36,998 bases of DNA from Candidatus Alistipes stercoravium (GCA_019119615.1 DWWQ01000053.1:1-36998), one strand, 5' to 3'; counted from the first letter of the stretch, positions 18,540 to 26,401 are shown. Numbers and translations are program-made. Notes: generated by a model from the letters alone, not told the origin.

Positions 18540-18576
18540 GCGGGTCTCCTTCCGAGAAAGGGGACCCGCTTTTTTG
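18540..18576 (+). terminator. Intrinsic terminator of the 17665 lipoprotein gene
   Basis: GCGGGTCTCC (18540-18549) pairs with GGGGACCCGC (18560-18569), ten positions with one T.G pair, then a run of six T. Part of the T-run forms the -33 box of the next gene's promoter. Confidence 0.88.
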
Positions 18577-18603
18577 TGTTTGCGGAATCTTTCGCTATTT
18601 TTG
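18573..18603 (+). promoter_or_regulatory. Promoter (TTTG-N19-TATTTTTG) of the META-domain lipoprotein
   Basis: TTTG at 18573-18576, 19-nt spacer, TATTTTTG at 18596-18603. The expected start near 18610 leaves a leader of about 45 nt before the ATG at 18656. The -33 box is embedded in the preceding terminator's T-tract. Confidence 0.75.
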
Positions 18604-18655
18604 TGCACCGCCCGGGATATTCCGGGATTTTGATCGGAAATTTAGTACGGAGATT

Positions 18656-19084
18656 ATGAAAAAGATTTTACTGGTGGCTGCAACCCTGCTGGTTGCGCTG
18701 ACCGCCTGCGACGGCGGCAAGAAGGTCGCTGCTCTTGAAGACACTGCCTGGAAACTCTCGAAGATGGAGGGGATTCCCACGGAGGCGATCACGGCCGAGG
18801 CCGATTCCTTCACGCTGATGTTCGATGCCGCCGATACGCTGCTTTCGGGCCGCACGAACTGCAACCGGATCTTCGGGAAATACGTCCATGAAGGCGACAA
18901 GCTCGACATGGGCAATTTGGGGATGACCCGTATGGCGTGCCCCGACATGCAGTACGAGATCCGCTTTACGAAGATGCTTTCCGAGGTGGATCGCTATGAG
19001 ATCAGCGGTTCGACGCTGAAGCTCTACGAGGGAGACAAGCTCCTTGCCGAGTTTCGCCCGGTCGTCGAGGCGGAGAAGAAGTAG
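18656..19084 (+). CDS. META/HslJ-domain lipoprotein
   Basis: 142 residues from the ATG at 18656. The signal peptide MKKILLVAATLLVALTAC ends in a lipobox (LTAC, Cys18). The rest is one META domain: DTAWKLSKMEG (about 29-39), GRTNCNRIFGKY (about 64-75, the conserved G-x-NxxxG-Y loop) and TRMACPDMQYE (about 90-100, the ACP motif). META/HslJ proteins are small envelope beta-proteins; HslJ of Escherichia coli is heat-inducible and linked to novobiocin resistance, but the biochemical role is unknown. The gene has its own promoter and terminator, so it is monocistronic. Confidence 0.88.
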   Translation: MKKILLVAATLLVALTACDGGKKVAALEDTAWKLSKMEGIPTEAITAEADSFTLMFDAADTLLSGRTNCNRIFGKYVHEGDKLDMGNLGMTRMACPDMQYEIRFTKMLSEVDRYEISGSTLKLYEGDKLLAEFRPVVEAEKK

Positions 19085-19111
19085 GGTGCCGTTCGCATCC
19101 GTATTTTGGGA

Positions 19112-19141
19112 GGGCCGGTTGCCGAAACCGGCCCTTTTTTT
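19112..19141 (+). terminator. Intrinsic terminator of the META-domain gene
   Basis: GGGCCGGTT (19112-19120) and AACCGGCCC (19126-19134) form a perfect 9-bp stem with a 5-nt loop, followed by seven T. Confidence 0.92.
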
Positions 19142-19162
19142 GCGGGCAGCGGATGCGGACAT

Positions 19163-19195
19163 GAAAAAAACGGTCTCTAGAATGGAGACCGTTTT
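19163..19195. terminator. Terminator of rplU-rpmA (also hairpin on plus)
   Basis: AAAACGGTCTC (19167-19177) pairs perfectly with GAGACCGTTTT (19185-19195), 7-nt loop. On minus it is followed by a run of T (the A-run at 19164-19170), fitting the end of rpmA at 19232. On plus it is followed by GCTTTTT and could back up the terminator at 19112. Confidence 0.88.
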
Positions 19196-19231
19196 GCTTT
19201 TTGGGGATCCCTTGCGGGATCGGCCGGGGCG

Positions 19232-19492
19232 TTACTCGTTCAGGGGAGTTACGCTCACATAGGATTTGCCTTCGCTCTTCTTGCAGAACTCCACGGTTCC
19301 GTCTACCAGTGCGAAGAGCGTGTGGTCCTTGCCCATGCCGACGTTTTCACCGGCGTTGTGCACCGTACCGCGCTGACGGACGATGATGTTGCCCGCCTTT
19401 GCGAACTGACCGCCGAACAATTTGATGCCGAGTCGCTTGCTTTCCGACTCACGGCCGTTCTTCGAACTACCTACACCTTTCTTGTGTGCCAT
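19232..19492 (-). CDS. rpmA: 50S ribosomal protein L27
   Basis: 86 residues, normal length. L27 reaches the peptidyl-transferase centre of the large subunit with its N-terminal tail. The N-terminus [20 protein letters not shown] is the canonical mature form, with no Firmicutes-style cleaved extension. It is followed by [19 protein letters not shown] and [17 protein letters not shown], all hallmarks of the family. Encoded 21 bp downstream of rplU, the usual order, and followed by a bidirectional terminator. Confidence 0.98.
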   Translation of the reverse strand: MAHKKGVGSSKNGRESESKRLGIKLFGGQFAKAGNIIVRQRGTVHNAGENVGMGKDHTLFALVDGTVEFCKKSEGKSYVSVTPLNE

Positions 19493-19513
19493 GTTACTTC
19501 AGTTTTTAAAGGT

Positions 19514-19825
19514 TTATGCAACAATTTCCTCCACGAGAATCTGGGTGAGGTACTGGCGATGGCCGTTGCACTTCTGATATCCCGTGCGACGCTTCTTCTT
19601 GAACACCAGAACCTTGTCATCCTTCAGATGCTTCAGGATCTTGCACTTCACTTCGGCGCCTTTCACTACAGGTGCGCCGACTTTGACCTGACCGTCGTTG
19701 TCTGCGAGCAGGACCTTGTCGAAACTTACGGACGAGTTTTCTTCGCCCTGAAGACGGTGAACATAAAGTTTCCGACCTTTTTCAGCCTTGAATTGCTGAC
19801 CTGCGATTTCTACTATAACGTACAT
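19514..19825 (-). CDS. rplU: 50S ribosomal protein L21
   Basis: 103 residues, normal length. L21 binds 23S rRNA in the large subunit. The start [20 protein letters not shown] is canonical, and the RNA-binding stretch [20 protein letters not shown] carries the conserved family signature (KKRRTGYxxxxGHRQ). First gene of rplU-rpmA. The leader of about 30-40 nt contains a 14-nt palindrome at 19841-19854. Confidence 0.98.
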   Translation of the reverse strand: MYVIVEIAGQQFKAEKGRKLYVHRLQGEENSSVSFDKVLLADNDGQVKVGAPVVKGAEVKCKILKHLKDDKVLVFKKKRRTGYQKCNGHRQYLTQILVEEIVA

Positions 19826-19840
19826 TAAAAACGTGTGTTA

Positions 19841-19854
19841 TGTGTTAAAACACA
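19841..19854 (-). promoter_or_regulatory. Palindrome in the rplU leader
   Basis: The minus strand reads TGTGTTTTAACACA, able to fold as a 5-bp stem with a 4-nt loop between the promoter at 19865 and the rplU ATG at 19825. It may be a ribosomal-protein leader structure or a DNA operator; no direct evidence for either. Confidence 0.35.
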
Positions 19855-19864
19855 ATTCGGAGTG

Positions 19865-19894
19865 CAAATATACGCCTTTTTTGTGGAAAAACAA
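19865..19894 (-). promoter_or_regulatory. rplU-rpmA promoter (TTG-N19-TATATTTG)
   Basis: On minus, TTG (19894-19892), a 19-nt spacer and TATATTTG (19872-19865) match the Bacteroidetes consensus; the leader would be roughly 33 nt. Confidence 0.75.
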
Positions 19895-20035
19895 CAAGTT
19901 GGAAGAAAAAAATGCGTTGCCGGCTCCGGCATGGTTTTGGCGGGGAGGGTGGTGCTGCGGGCCGCCTTCCGTTTTTTTCGCAATGTCGGGAAGCATGGCC
20001 GAATAGGGAACAACGCAAAATATCTGAACCGCGCG

Positions 20036-20067
20036 TTTCGTTATATGATAAATTCTTGCTACCTTTA
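20036..20067 (+). promoter_or_regulatory. Candidate promoter (TTTC-N20-TACCTTTA) of the CysQ-like gene
   Basis: TTTC at 20036-20039, 20-nt spacer, TACCTTTA at 20060-20067; each box has one mismatch. It predicts a start near 20074, which excludes the in-frame ATG at 20069 and supports the ATG at 20108. Confidence 0.5.
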
Positions 20068-20107
20068 CATGGGCAAAGCAGAACCGGGGATTCAAAAACG
20101 AGCCACG

Positions 20108-20953
20108 ATGATTAACGACAAGGAGAGAATGTATTTGCTGCCGCATCTGTTCAATGCGGCGGTGCGGGCCGGCGCCGCGATCATGAGCATCTACAAGCAT
20201 CGCGACGATTACGACATCAGCCTGAAGAGCGACCGGACGCCGATTACCGTGGCCGATCGGCTTGCCCACCGAACGATCCGCGAGTACCTCGGCCCCACGC
20301 GCATCCCGATCCTTTCGGAGGAGGGCCGCGAGATGCAGTACGAGGAGCGCTGCAACTGGGAGTTGTATTGGCTGGTCGATCCGTTGGACGGTACGGTGGA
20401 GTTTATCAAGGGCAACAACGAATTTACGGTGAACATCGCGCTGATGGAGAACAACCGCTGCATCGGTGCGGTGATCTATGTGCCCTATTTCGAGAAAATG
20501 TATGTCGCGGGCCGGAATTCCGGCTCCTACCTCAAAGAGGCTGTGGCCCCCGATGCCGAAGCCTCCTATACCTATGAAGAGATCGTCCGCGGCTGGACGC
20601 GGTTGCCGTTGTCGGGCGAATCGCACCACGACCATCTGCGGGTGGCCGTTTCGCGTTCGCACCAGACCCCCGAGACGCAGCAGCACATCGAAAGGCTGCG
20701 CCGGCAGCATCCGGATCTTGAAGTCGTCGAGCAGGGCAGTTCCTACAAGTTCTGCATGTTGGCCGAGGGCAGCGTGGATTACTATGTGCGCACGACGCAC
20801 ACCTTTGAGTGGGATACGGCTGCCGGTGAGCTGATTCTCGCGGAGGCTGGCGGAGCCACCCGTTCATTGCCGGACGACTCTGAACTGAAATACAATGAGG
20901 TAGATCTGCACAATCCCTGGTTTGTCTGCCGGTCGAAGTTCTGCACGCTGTAA
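20108..20953 (+). CDS. cysQ: 3'(2'),5'-bisphosphate nucleotidase, CysQ-like
   Basis: 281 residues from the ATG at 20108. CysQ phosphatases hydrolyse 3'-phosphoadenosine 5'-phosphate to AMP, recycling the by-product of sulfate activation and sulfotransfer. The lithium-sensitive metal-dependent phosphatase motifs are present: SDRTPITVAD (about 41-50), a Glu pair in LSEEG (71-72), WLVDPLDGTVEFIKGNNEFT (about 88-107, with D91 and D94) and the C-terminal EWDTAAGELILAEAGG. The EFIKGNNEFTVNIAL stretch favours CysQ over inositol monophosphatase. Other members act on inositol phosphates, so the substrate is inferred. Sulfate-assimilation genes are not adjacent. Confidence 0.85.
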   Translation: MINDKERMYLLPHLFNAAVRAGAAIMSIYKHRDDYDISLKSDRTPITVADRLAHRTIREYLGPTRIPILSEEGREMQYEERCNWELYWLVDPLDGTVEFIKGNNEFTVNIALMENNRCIGAVIYVPYFEKMYVAGRNSGSYLKEAVAPDAEASYTYEEIVRGWTRLPLSGESHHDHLRVAVSRSHQTPETQQHIERLRRQHPDLEVVEQGSSYKFCMLAEGSVDYYVRTTHTFEWDTAAGELILAEAGGATRSLPDDSELKYNEVDLHNPWFVCRSKFCTL

Positions 20954-21001
20954 CCGTGCCCCGGCTCTTCGGCCGTGCCGTATTCCGGCCCGTCGTTTCA
21001 G

Positions 21002-21045
21002 AAAAAAGCGATCGGCTCCGCATCTGTCGGGGCCGATCGCATGGT
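21002..21045. terminator. Terminator between cysQ and the small Cys-rich gene
   Basis: GCGATCGGC (21008-21016) pairs perfectly with GCCGATCGC (21032-21040), with further C-G pairing toward the loop. The minus strand continues into TTTTTT (A-run 21002-21007), fitting the end of the gene at 21063. The plus strand continues ATGGTTTTT. Confidence 0.8.
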
Positions 21046-21062
21046 TTTTGCGGGCAGGGGTG

Positions 21063-21320
21063 TTATTTGTGTTCGATGTCGCAGGCGCCGCAGTTTCCCG
21101 AGCATCCGGGAATGGACGACGTATCGGAGCATTGGGCCGTTCCGTCGGCCTCGCGGGTCTCCTGCACGGCGCATTTGATGCCGAGACGCTGCATGTTCTT
21201 GTTGGTGGAGATTTCCGAGTCGATGAAATGGCCCTTGATCATCAGCGTAAGGGACATTCCGATGACGAAGAATCCCACGGCGGCTGCGGCGCAGAGGATG
21301 ACTATTAACCAGGCAGGCAT
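21063..21320 (-). CDS. Small single-span membrane protein with Cys-rich tail
   Basis: 85 residues from the ATG at 21320. One hydrophobic segment spans about residues 4-27 (WLIVILCAAAAVGFFVIGMS). It is followed by ISTNKNMQRLGIKCAVQE (about 37-54) and a tail with clustered cysteines, CSGNCGAC near 73-80. From memory, small Bacteroidetes membrane proteins share an NKxMxxxGIxC motif, so it is probably a conserved family of unknown role. The CxxxCxxC-like cluster could bind metal, perhaps an Fe-S cluster or zinc, or form disulfides. It has a perfect promoter that overlaps the trkA promoter, and its own terminator. Confidence 0.75.
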   Translation of the reverse strand: MPAWLIVILCAAAAVGFFVIGMSLTLMIKGHFIDSEISTNKNMQRLGIKCAVQETREADGTAQCSDTSSIPGCSGNCGACDIEHK

Positions 21321-21347
21321 AGGTTCCGAATTTTTAGGGTTCCGCAC

Positions 21348-21378
21348 TTGCGGTTTCCGGGACAAATGTATATATTTG
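21348..21378 (+). promoter_or_regulatory. trkA promoter (TTG-N20-TATATTTG)
   Basis: TTG at 21348-21350, 20-nt spacer, TATATTTG at 21371-21378; expected start near 21385, giving a leader of about 90 nt to the ATG at 21477. Its -7 box directly abuts the -7 box of the divergent promoter. Confidence 0.75.
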
Positions 21379-21394
21379 TAGGATAAATTGCAAA
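21363..21394 (-). promoter_or_regulatory. Promoter (TTTG-N20-TACATTTG) of the small Cys-rich gene
   Basis: On minus, TTTG (21394-21391), 20-nt spacer, TACATTTG (21370-21363), a perfect consensus match with a leader of about 36 nt. It overlaps the trkA promoter. Confidence 0.82.
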
Positions 21395-21476
21395 AAAGCG
21401 GCTTTGTTTTCGGCATGCCCCGTCGCACGGTTCGGCGGAGGGTGTCCGGCGGGCCGGAAAGAGGGGATTCAGTACC

Positions 21477-22817
21477 ATGAAAATCGTCATTGCAGGAGCC
21501 GGGGAGATGGGCAGCCATCTGGCGCGTATGTTGAGCGGCAACGGCCACGACATCACGATCATCGATGCGGATCAGAAGCTGTTGGCCGAGGTCGGAAGCC
21601 TGGCCGACGTGCTGACCGTCGAGGGGGATTCCACGACCTTTGCGGTATTGCGGCGGGCGGCGGTCCGCAAGTGCGATCTTTTCATCGCCGTGAACCACGA
21701 GGAGCCCGACAATCTGGTCTCAGCCATGCTGGCCAAGAAGCTCGGGGCGAAGAAGTCCATCGCCCGCATCGACAACAACGAATACCTCGAGCCCGACAAC
21801 AAGGAGCTCTTCATCGACATGGGTATCGACTACCTGTTCTATCCCGAGAAGGTCGCGGCGCGCGAGGTCATCAACCTGCTGGGCCATACTTCGACGACCG
21901 AGTATGTCGATTTTTCGAGCGGCAAGCTCTCGCTGGCCGTCTTTCGGCTTGAACCGGCCTCGCCGCTCGTGGGCGAGGCGCTGACGGGTTTCGGCGAAGG
22001 CCAGGAGGCGTTGAACTACCGTACGGTGGCCATCACGCGCGGCGGGGAGACGATCATCCCGCGCGTCGGCGAGCACTATCTGGAGGGGGACATGGTCTAT
22101 GTCATCGCCCGCCAGGATGCCGTGCACGACGTGATGGAGCTTTCGGGACGCACGAATATCGACGTGCGCAACATGATGATTCTCGGCGGTTCGCGCATCG
22201 GTATCCGCATCGCCATGGAGCTGCAGGACGAGATCAACATCAAGCTGGTGGACTACAATGCGGATAAGGCCTACCGCCTCGCGGAGATGCTGGACAAGAC
22301 GCTCATCATCAACGAGGACGGCCGCAATACGGAGGCCATGCTGGAGGAGGGTTTGTCGAACATGGACGCCTTTGTCGCCGTTACGGGCCGCAGCGAGACG
22401 AACATCCTTGCGGCGATGCTGGCCAAGCGCATGGGCGTGAAGAAGGTGATCGCCGAGGTGGAGAACCTCAATTACATCAACCTGGCCGAGTCGATCGGCA
22501 TCGACACGATCATCAACAAGAAGCTGGTTACGGCGTCGAACATCTTCCGCTTTACGATGTCCACGGACGTGCAGGCGATCAAGTGCCTGACGGGCAGCGA
22601 CGCCGAGGTGCTGGAGTTCATCGTCAAGCCGAATGCGCCGGCCACGAAGGCGCCGATCAAGGATCTGGGGCTTCCCGAGGATGCGATCATCGGCGGCATC
22701 GTACGCGGCGACAAGGTCTTCATCGCGGTCGATGACATGCAGATTGCGCCCTATGACCGGGTGGTGCTCTTTTCCATGCCCGACTCCGTCGGCAAGGTGG
22801 GATATTATTTCAACTGA
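21477..22817 (+). CDS. trkA: Trk system potassium uptake protein TrkA
   Basis: 446 residues, normal for the two-RCK form. TrkA is the cytoplasmic, nucleotide-binding gating subunit of the TrkH potassium transporter. First Rossmann (RCK-N) domain: MKIVIAGAGEMGSHLARML with GAGxxG near 7-12 and an acidic IIDAD strand end. Second: MMILGGSRIGIRIAMEL near 229-245 and a VDYN strand end. Each is followed by an RCK-C domain; the last ends near 446 with DSVGKVGYYFN. trkH is not in the window. The gh3 gene begins 5 bp after its stop codon, so they are probably cotranscribed. Promoter at 21348. Confidence 0.93.
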   Translation: MKIVIAGAGEMGSHLARMLSGNGHDITIIDADQKLLAEVGSLADVLTVEGDSTTFAVLRRAAVRKCDLFIAVNHEEPDNLVSAMLAKKLGAKKSIARIDNNEYLEPDNKELFIDMGIDYLFYPEKVAAREVINLLGHTSTTEYVDFSSGKLSLAVFRLEPASPLVGEALTGFGEGQEALNYRTVAITRGGETIIPRVGEHYLEGDMVYVIARQDAVHDVMELSGRTNIDVRNMMILGGSRIGIRIAMELQDEINIKLVDYNADKAYRLAEMLDKTLIINEDGRNTEAMLEEGLSNMDAFVAVTGRSETNILAAMLAKRMGVKKVIAEVENLNYINLAESIGIDTIINKKLVTASNIFRFTMSTDVQAIKCLTGSDAEVLEFIVKPNAPATKAPIKDLGLPEDAIIGGIVRGDKVFIAVDDMQIAPYDRVVLFSMPDSVGKVGYYFN

Positions 22818-22822
22818 TTGAT

Positions 22823-24295
22823 ATGTCGTTACGCAATACGCTTCTCCGAACCTGGTTTTCGCAGCGCGGGCGGGCCATCGACCGCTTCCGGCGCCATCCT
22901 GTCGAGACTCAGGAGCGGATGCTCCGGCGCCTGCTGCGGCGGGGGTGCCTTACCGAGTTCGGCGATCGTTACGACCTGCGCCATATCCGCTCCGTGGAGC
23001 AGTTTCAGAATCGCGTCGAGACCTTCGATTACGATACGTTCCGCCCCTATGTCGAGCGGATGATGGGCGGCATAAGGAGTGTTACGACACCGGGTCGTGT
23101 TACGTTGTATGCCCGTTCTTCGGGCACGACCTCCGATCGGAGCAAGTACATCCCCCTGACGCGCGAGTCGCTGTGGCGGAACCATACGCAGGGGATGCGC
23201 GATGTGGCGACGGTCTATGCCCTCGGCCGTCCCGACACGCGGGCCTTCGGCGGCAAGACACTGACGCTCGGCGGCTCGTGCCGCCTGGAGGGCGGGAATC
23301 TCGTCGGCGACCTTTCGGCGCTGCTGATCCATGAGACGGGTTTCTGGAGCGGCTGGTTCCGGGCGCCGCGCATCGAGACGGCAATCCTTGCCGATTTCGA
23401 TGCCAAATGCGAGGCGATCTGCCGCGAGTGCGTCGGCGAGCCCATTGCGGCCTTTGCCGGGGTTCCGTCGTGGAACCTGGCCTTGATGCGCCGCGTGCTG
23501 GAGTATACCGGGCGGCAGAACCTGCTCGAGGTGTGGCCCGATCTGGAGCTTTTCGCCCACGGCGGCGTGGAGTTCACGCCCTACCGGCGGATGTTCGAGG
23601 AGCTGATTCCGTCGGAGCGCATGCGCTATCTGGAGACCTACAACGCTTCGGAGGGCTTCTTTGCGTTGGCTGACGATCCCGCCCGGGATGACATGCTGCT
23701 GATGCTCGACTACGGAACCTTCTACGAGTTCCGTTCGGGACAGCGGATCGTGCCGCTCGAGGGGGTGGAGTGCGGCAAGGTCTACGCGATGCTCATCACC
23801 TCGAACAACGGTCTGTGGCGCTACGAGATCGGCGATACCGTGGAGTTCACCTCGACGAATCCCTACCGGATCCGTTTTGCGGGCCGTACGAAACAATATA
23901 TCAATGTCTTCGGTGAGGAGCTGATCGTCGATAATGCCGACCGGGCCTTGCAGACGGCCTGCCGGAAGACGGGTGCTTCGGTCGGGGAGTATACGGTTGC
24001 ACCGTGCTACATGTCGCTGCACGAGCGGGGTGCGCACGAGTGGATCGTGGAGTTCGAGCGGGAGCCCGCGGACCGGGAGGCTTTTGCCGAAGCGCTCGAC
24101 AAGGCGCTGCGGGCCGTGAACTCCGACTACGATGCCAAGCGGCGTACGACCCTCGAGCGGCAACGGATCGTGGCGGTTCCCCGCGGTTATTTCCTGCGGT
24201 GGATGCGCTCGCGGGGCAAGAACAAGGTGCCGCGTCTGGTCAATGACCGCCGTGTCGCGGAGGACGTGCTCGCCTTCGGGCGGGAGCGTGCCTGA
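22823..24295 (+). CDS. GH3-family acyl-acid amido synthetase-like protein
   Basis: 490 residues. The family is named after plant GH3 enzymes, which adenylate a carboxylic acid such as auxin or jasmonate and join it to an amino acid. Adenylation-type features are visible: the ATP-binding SSGTTSDRSKYIPLT (about 95-109), a middle YNASEGFFAL (about 273-282) and the late motif GDTVEFTSTNPYRIRFAGRTKQYINVFGEEL (about 337-367 overall), whose RFAGRTKQYI part matches the family. Bacterial members are common in Bacteroidetes but their substrates are unknown. The gene sits between trkA (5-bp gap) and the deoxynucleoside kinase gene (60-bp gap), giving no clear pathway hint. Confidence 0.85.
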   Translation: MSLRNTLLRTWFSQRGRAIDRFRRHPVETQERMLRRLLRRGCLTEFGDRYDLRHIRSVEQFQNRVETFDYDTFRPYVERMMGGIRSVTTPGRVTLYARSSGTTSDRSKYIPLTRESLWRNHTQGMRDVATVYALGRPDTRAFGGKTLTLGGSCRLEGGNLVGDLSALLIHETGFWSGWFRAPRIETAILADFDAKCEAICRECVGEPIAAFAGVPSWNLALMRRVLEYTGRQNLLEVWPDLELFAHGGVEFTPYRRMFEELIPSERMRYLETYNASEGFFALADDPARDDMLLMLDYGTFYEFRSGQRIVPLEGVECGKVYAMLITSNNGLWRYEIGDTVEFTSTNPYRIRFAGRTKQYINVFGEELIVDNADRALQTACRKTGASVGEYTVAPCYMSLHERGAHEWIVEFEREPADREAFAEALDKALRAVNSDYDAKRRTTLERQRIVAVPRGYFLRWMRSRGKNKVPRLVNDRRVAEDVLAFGRERA

Positions 24296-24355
24296 CGGAA
24301 CCCGGATGCGGAGCTGCGTATCAGGAAAGAGAGAACGTTAAATTCAGAGACAGGT

Positions 24356-24976
24356 ATGTATATAGCCATCGCCGGAAATATCGGCAGCGGGAAGACGACG
24401 CTGACCGAGATGCTTACGAAACGGTACGACGCGCGGTCGTATCTCGAGGAGAGCAACAACCCCTATATCGGGGATTTTTACGAGAACATGAACCGCTGGT
24501 CGTTCAACCTGCAGATCTATTTTCTCGGGAGCCGCATCCGGCAGACGATGGAGATGCTCTCCGACGCTTCGGAGGGTTATATCGTCCAGGACCGGACGAT
24601 TTACGAGGATGCCCATATCTTTGCCGGCAACCTGCACGAGATGGGTCTGATGACCTCGCGCGATTTCGATACCTATATGGGCATCTTCCGTCTGGTTACG
24701 GAACTTATTCCCAAGCCCGACCTGCTCATTTACCTGCGGGCGAGCGTCCCGACGCTCATTTCGCAGATCCGCAAACGGGGCCGCGAGTATGAGATGAACA
24801 TCGACGAAACCTATCTCAAGCGCCTGAACGACAAATACAACTATTGGATCGACAACCTTTACGACGGCGAGGTGCTCGTGATCGACAAGGACCATGAGGA
24901 TTTCGTTTCGGACCCGGCGGTGCTGGAGAAGATCTGCTCGCGGCTGGATGCGTTGAAGAACCGTTCATCCCAATAA
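24356..24976 (+). CDS. Deoxynucleoside kinase (deoxyadenosine/deoxyguanosine kinase family)
   Basis: 206 residues. These kinases phosphorylate deoxynucleosides to monophosphates in the salvage pathway. The P-loop GNIGSGKTT is at about 7-15. The acidic substrate-site residues lie in YLEESNNPYI (about 29-38). The ERS-type motif appears as QDRTIYEDAHIFA (about 80-92), and a lid region KRGREYEMNIDETYL lies near 140-155. The start at 24356 gives MYIAIAGNIGSGKT, typical. Substrate preference cannot be read from the sequence. A 4-bp gap to the methyltransferase gene suggests an operon. Confidence 0.9.
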   Translation: MYIAIAGNIGSGKTTLTEMLTKRYDARSYLEESNNPYIGDFYENMNRWSFNLQIYFLGSRIRQTMEMLSDASEGYIVQDRTIYEDAHIFAGNLHEMGLMTSRDFDTYMGIFRLVTELIPKPDLLIYLRASVPTLISQIRKRGREYEMNIDETYLKRLNDKYNYWIDNLYDGEVLVIDKDHEDFVSDPAVLEKICSRLDALKNRSSQ

Positions 24977-24980
24977 TCCG

Positions 24981-26399
24981 ATGCGTATGGAGCTGCCGCG
25001 GAGTTTCGTTGCGCGCGTCCTGCGCGACCTGGGCGAGGCGGAGGGCGGTGCCCTGTGCGCCGCGCTCGATACCGTACCGCCCGTCTCCGTGCGCCTGAAT
25101 CCAGCCAAATGCACCCCGGCGGTTGCCGGAATGGCTTCGGACAATCTGTCCGCCGGATTCCCGCACCTTGCCTTCGCCCGGCGCGTCCCCTGGTGCGACG
25201 CCGGCTGGTATCTTGCCGAACGGCCTTCGTTTACCTTCGACAGCGACTTTCACGCCGGAGCCTACTATGTGCAGGAGGCTTCCTCGCAGTTTGTGGGCTA
25301 CCTGCTCCGCGATGCCGGGCTCTCCGGCGCCCGGATCCTCGATCTCTGCGCGGCTCCGGGCGGCAAGACGACGCTTTACGCTTCGCTTGCGGGCGAGCAG
25401 GGGCTGGTCGTTGCCAATGAAATCGACCGCCGGCGTGCCGCTGTCCTCGCGGACAACATCCGCAAGTGGGGCCTGGGCAATACGGCTGTTACGGCGTGTG
25501 ATCCGCAGACGGTATGCGATTTCGAGGCCTGGTTCGACGTCGTGGCCGTTGATGCCCCCTGCTCGGGCGAGGGGATGTTCCGCAAGGACCCCGAGGCGCG
25601 GGCGGCCTGGAGCGAGGCCAACGTGCGGATGTGTGCCGCGCGTCAGGATACGATTCTCCGCGAGGCCTGGAGGGCGCTGAAGCCCGGCGGCGTGCTGCTT
25701 TACAGTACCTGTACCTTCAACCGCGAGGAGGATGAGGGCACGTTGGAGCGTTTCGCCGCCTTTGCGGGCGGGGAACTCGTTGCCGCGGAGGTGCCGCCCG
25801 TTCCCGTGGAGTGGGGGATCCTATGCGGTAAGGCCGGGGCTTTCCATACCTTCCGCTTCTATCCCCACCGGACACTCGGCGAGGGATTCTTTGCCGCCGT
25901 GGCCCGCAAGGCGCCGGATGCTTCCGGACGCCCACGGACTCCGAAGGCGCGGCGTTCGCTCTTTGCCGCCGTGGACCGTGCGGCGCGCGAGGAACTGATG
26001 CGCTGGACACTCGCTCCCGAACGGATGTGTTACGCCCGGGTGGCCGATACCTGCTATGGATGGTTCGAAGCCCAGGCGGATGCCGTGCGGCAGCTTTCGG
26101 AGGCGCTGCCGGTGATCTGCTCGGGTGTCGCCTTCGGACAACTCTTCAAGGGGCGCCTGAAGCCCGATCCGGCGCTGGCCTTCCATCCGGGGCTGAACCG
26201 GGACGCGGTGCCGACCGCCGACCTCGACGAAGAGACGGCGCTGCGCTACCTGCGGCGTCAGGATATCGCTGCCGACGCCCTTTGCGAAGGGTTGAACCTC
26301 ATCGCCTGCCGGAACCGTGCCCTGGGCTTTGCCAAGCGGATCGGCGCGCGGGTGAACAATATGTATCCCAATTCGTTGCGAATCATAAAACAGGAATAG
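24981..26399 (+). CDS. rRNA cytosine-C5 methyltransferase, RsmF/NOL1-NOP2-sun family
   Basis: 472 residues. The family methylates C5 of cytosines in rRNA (RsmF/YebU acts on 16S C1407; other members on tRNA). SAM-site motif CAAPGGKTTLYASL starts near residue 123; the first catalytic-loop cysteine is in DAPCSGEGMFRKDP (near 190); the catalytic STCTFNREEDE is near 242. The N-terminal substrate-recognition segment contains VRLNPAKC. The C-terminal third (after about 320) carries the RsmF-type/PUA-like region, with FGQLFKGRLKPDPALAF. Start: ATG at 24981; another ATG two codons later is possible. Exact target site is not determinable. Confidence 0.88.
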   Translation: MRMELPRSFVARVLRDLGEAEGGALCAALDTVPPVSVRLNPAKCTPAVAGMASDNLSAGFPHLAFARRVPWCDAGWYLAERPSFTFDSDFHAGAYYVQEASSQFVGYLLRDAGLSGARILDLCAAPGGKTTLYASLAGEQGLVVANEIDRRRAAVLADNIRKWGLGNTAVTACDPQTVCDFEAWFDVVAVDAPCSGEGMFRKDPEARAAWSEANVRMCAARQDTILREAWRALKPGGVLLYSTCTFNREEDEGTLERFAAFAGGELVAAEVPPVPVEWGILCGKAGAFHTFRFYPHRTLGEGFFAAVARKAPDASGRPRTPKARRSLFAAVDRAAREELMRWTLAPERMCYARVADTCYGWFEAQADAVRQLSEALPVICSGVAFGQLFKGRLKPDPALAFHPGLNRDAVPTADLDEETALRYLRRQDIAADALCEGLNLIACRNRALGFAKRIGARVNNMYPNSLRIIKQE

Positions 26400-26401
26400 A
26401 T

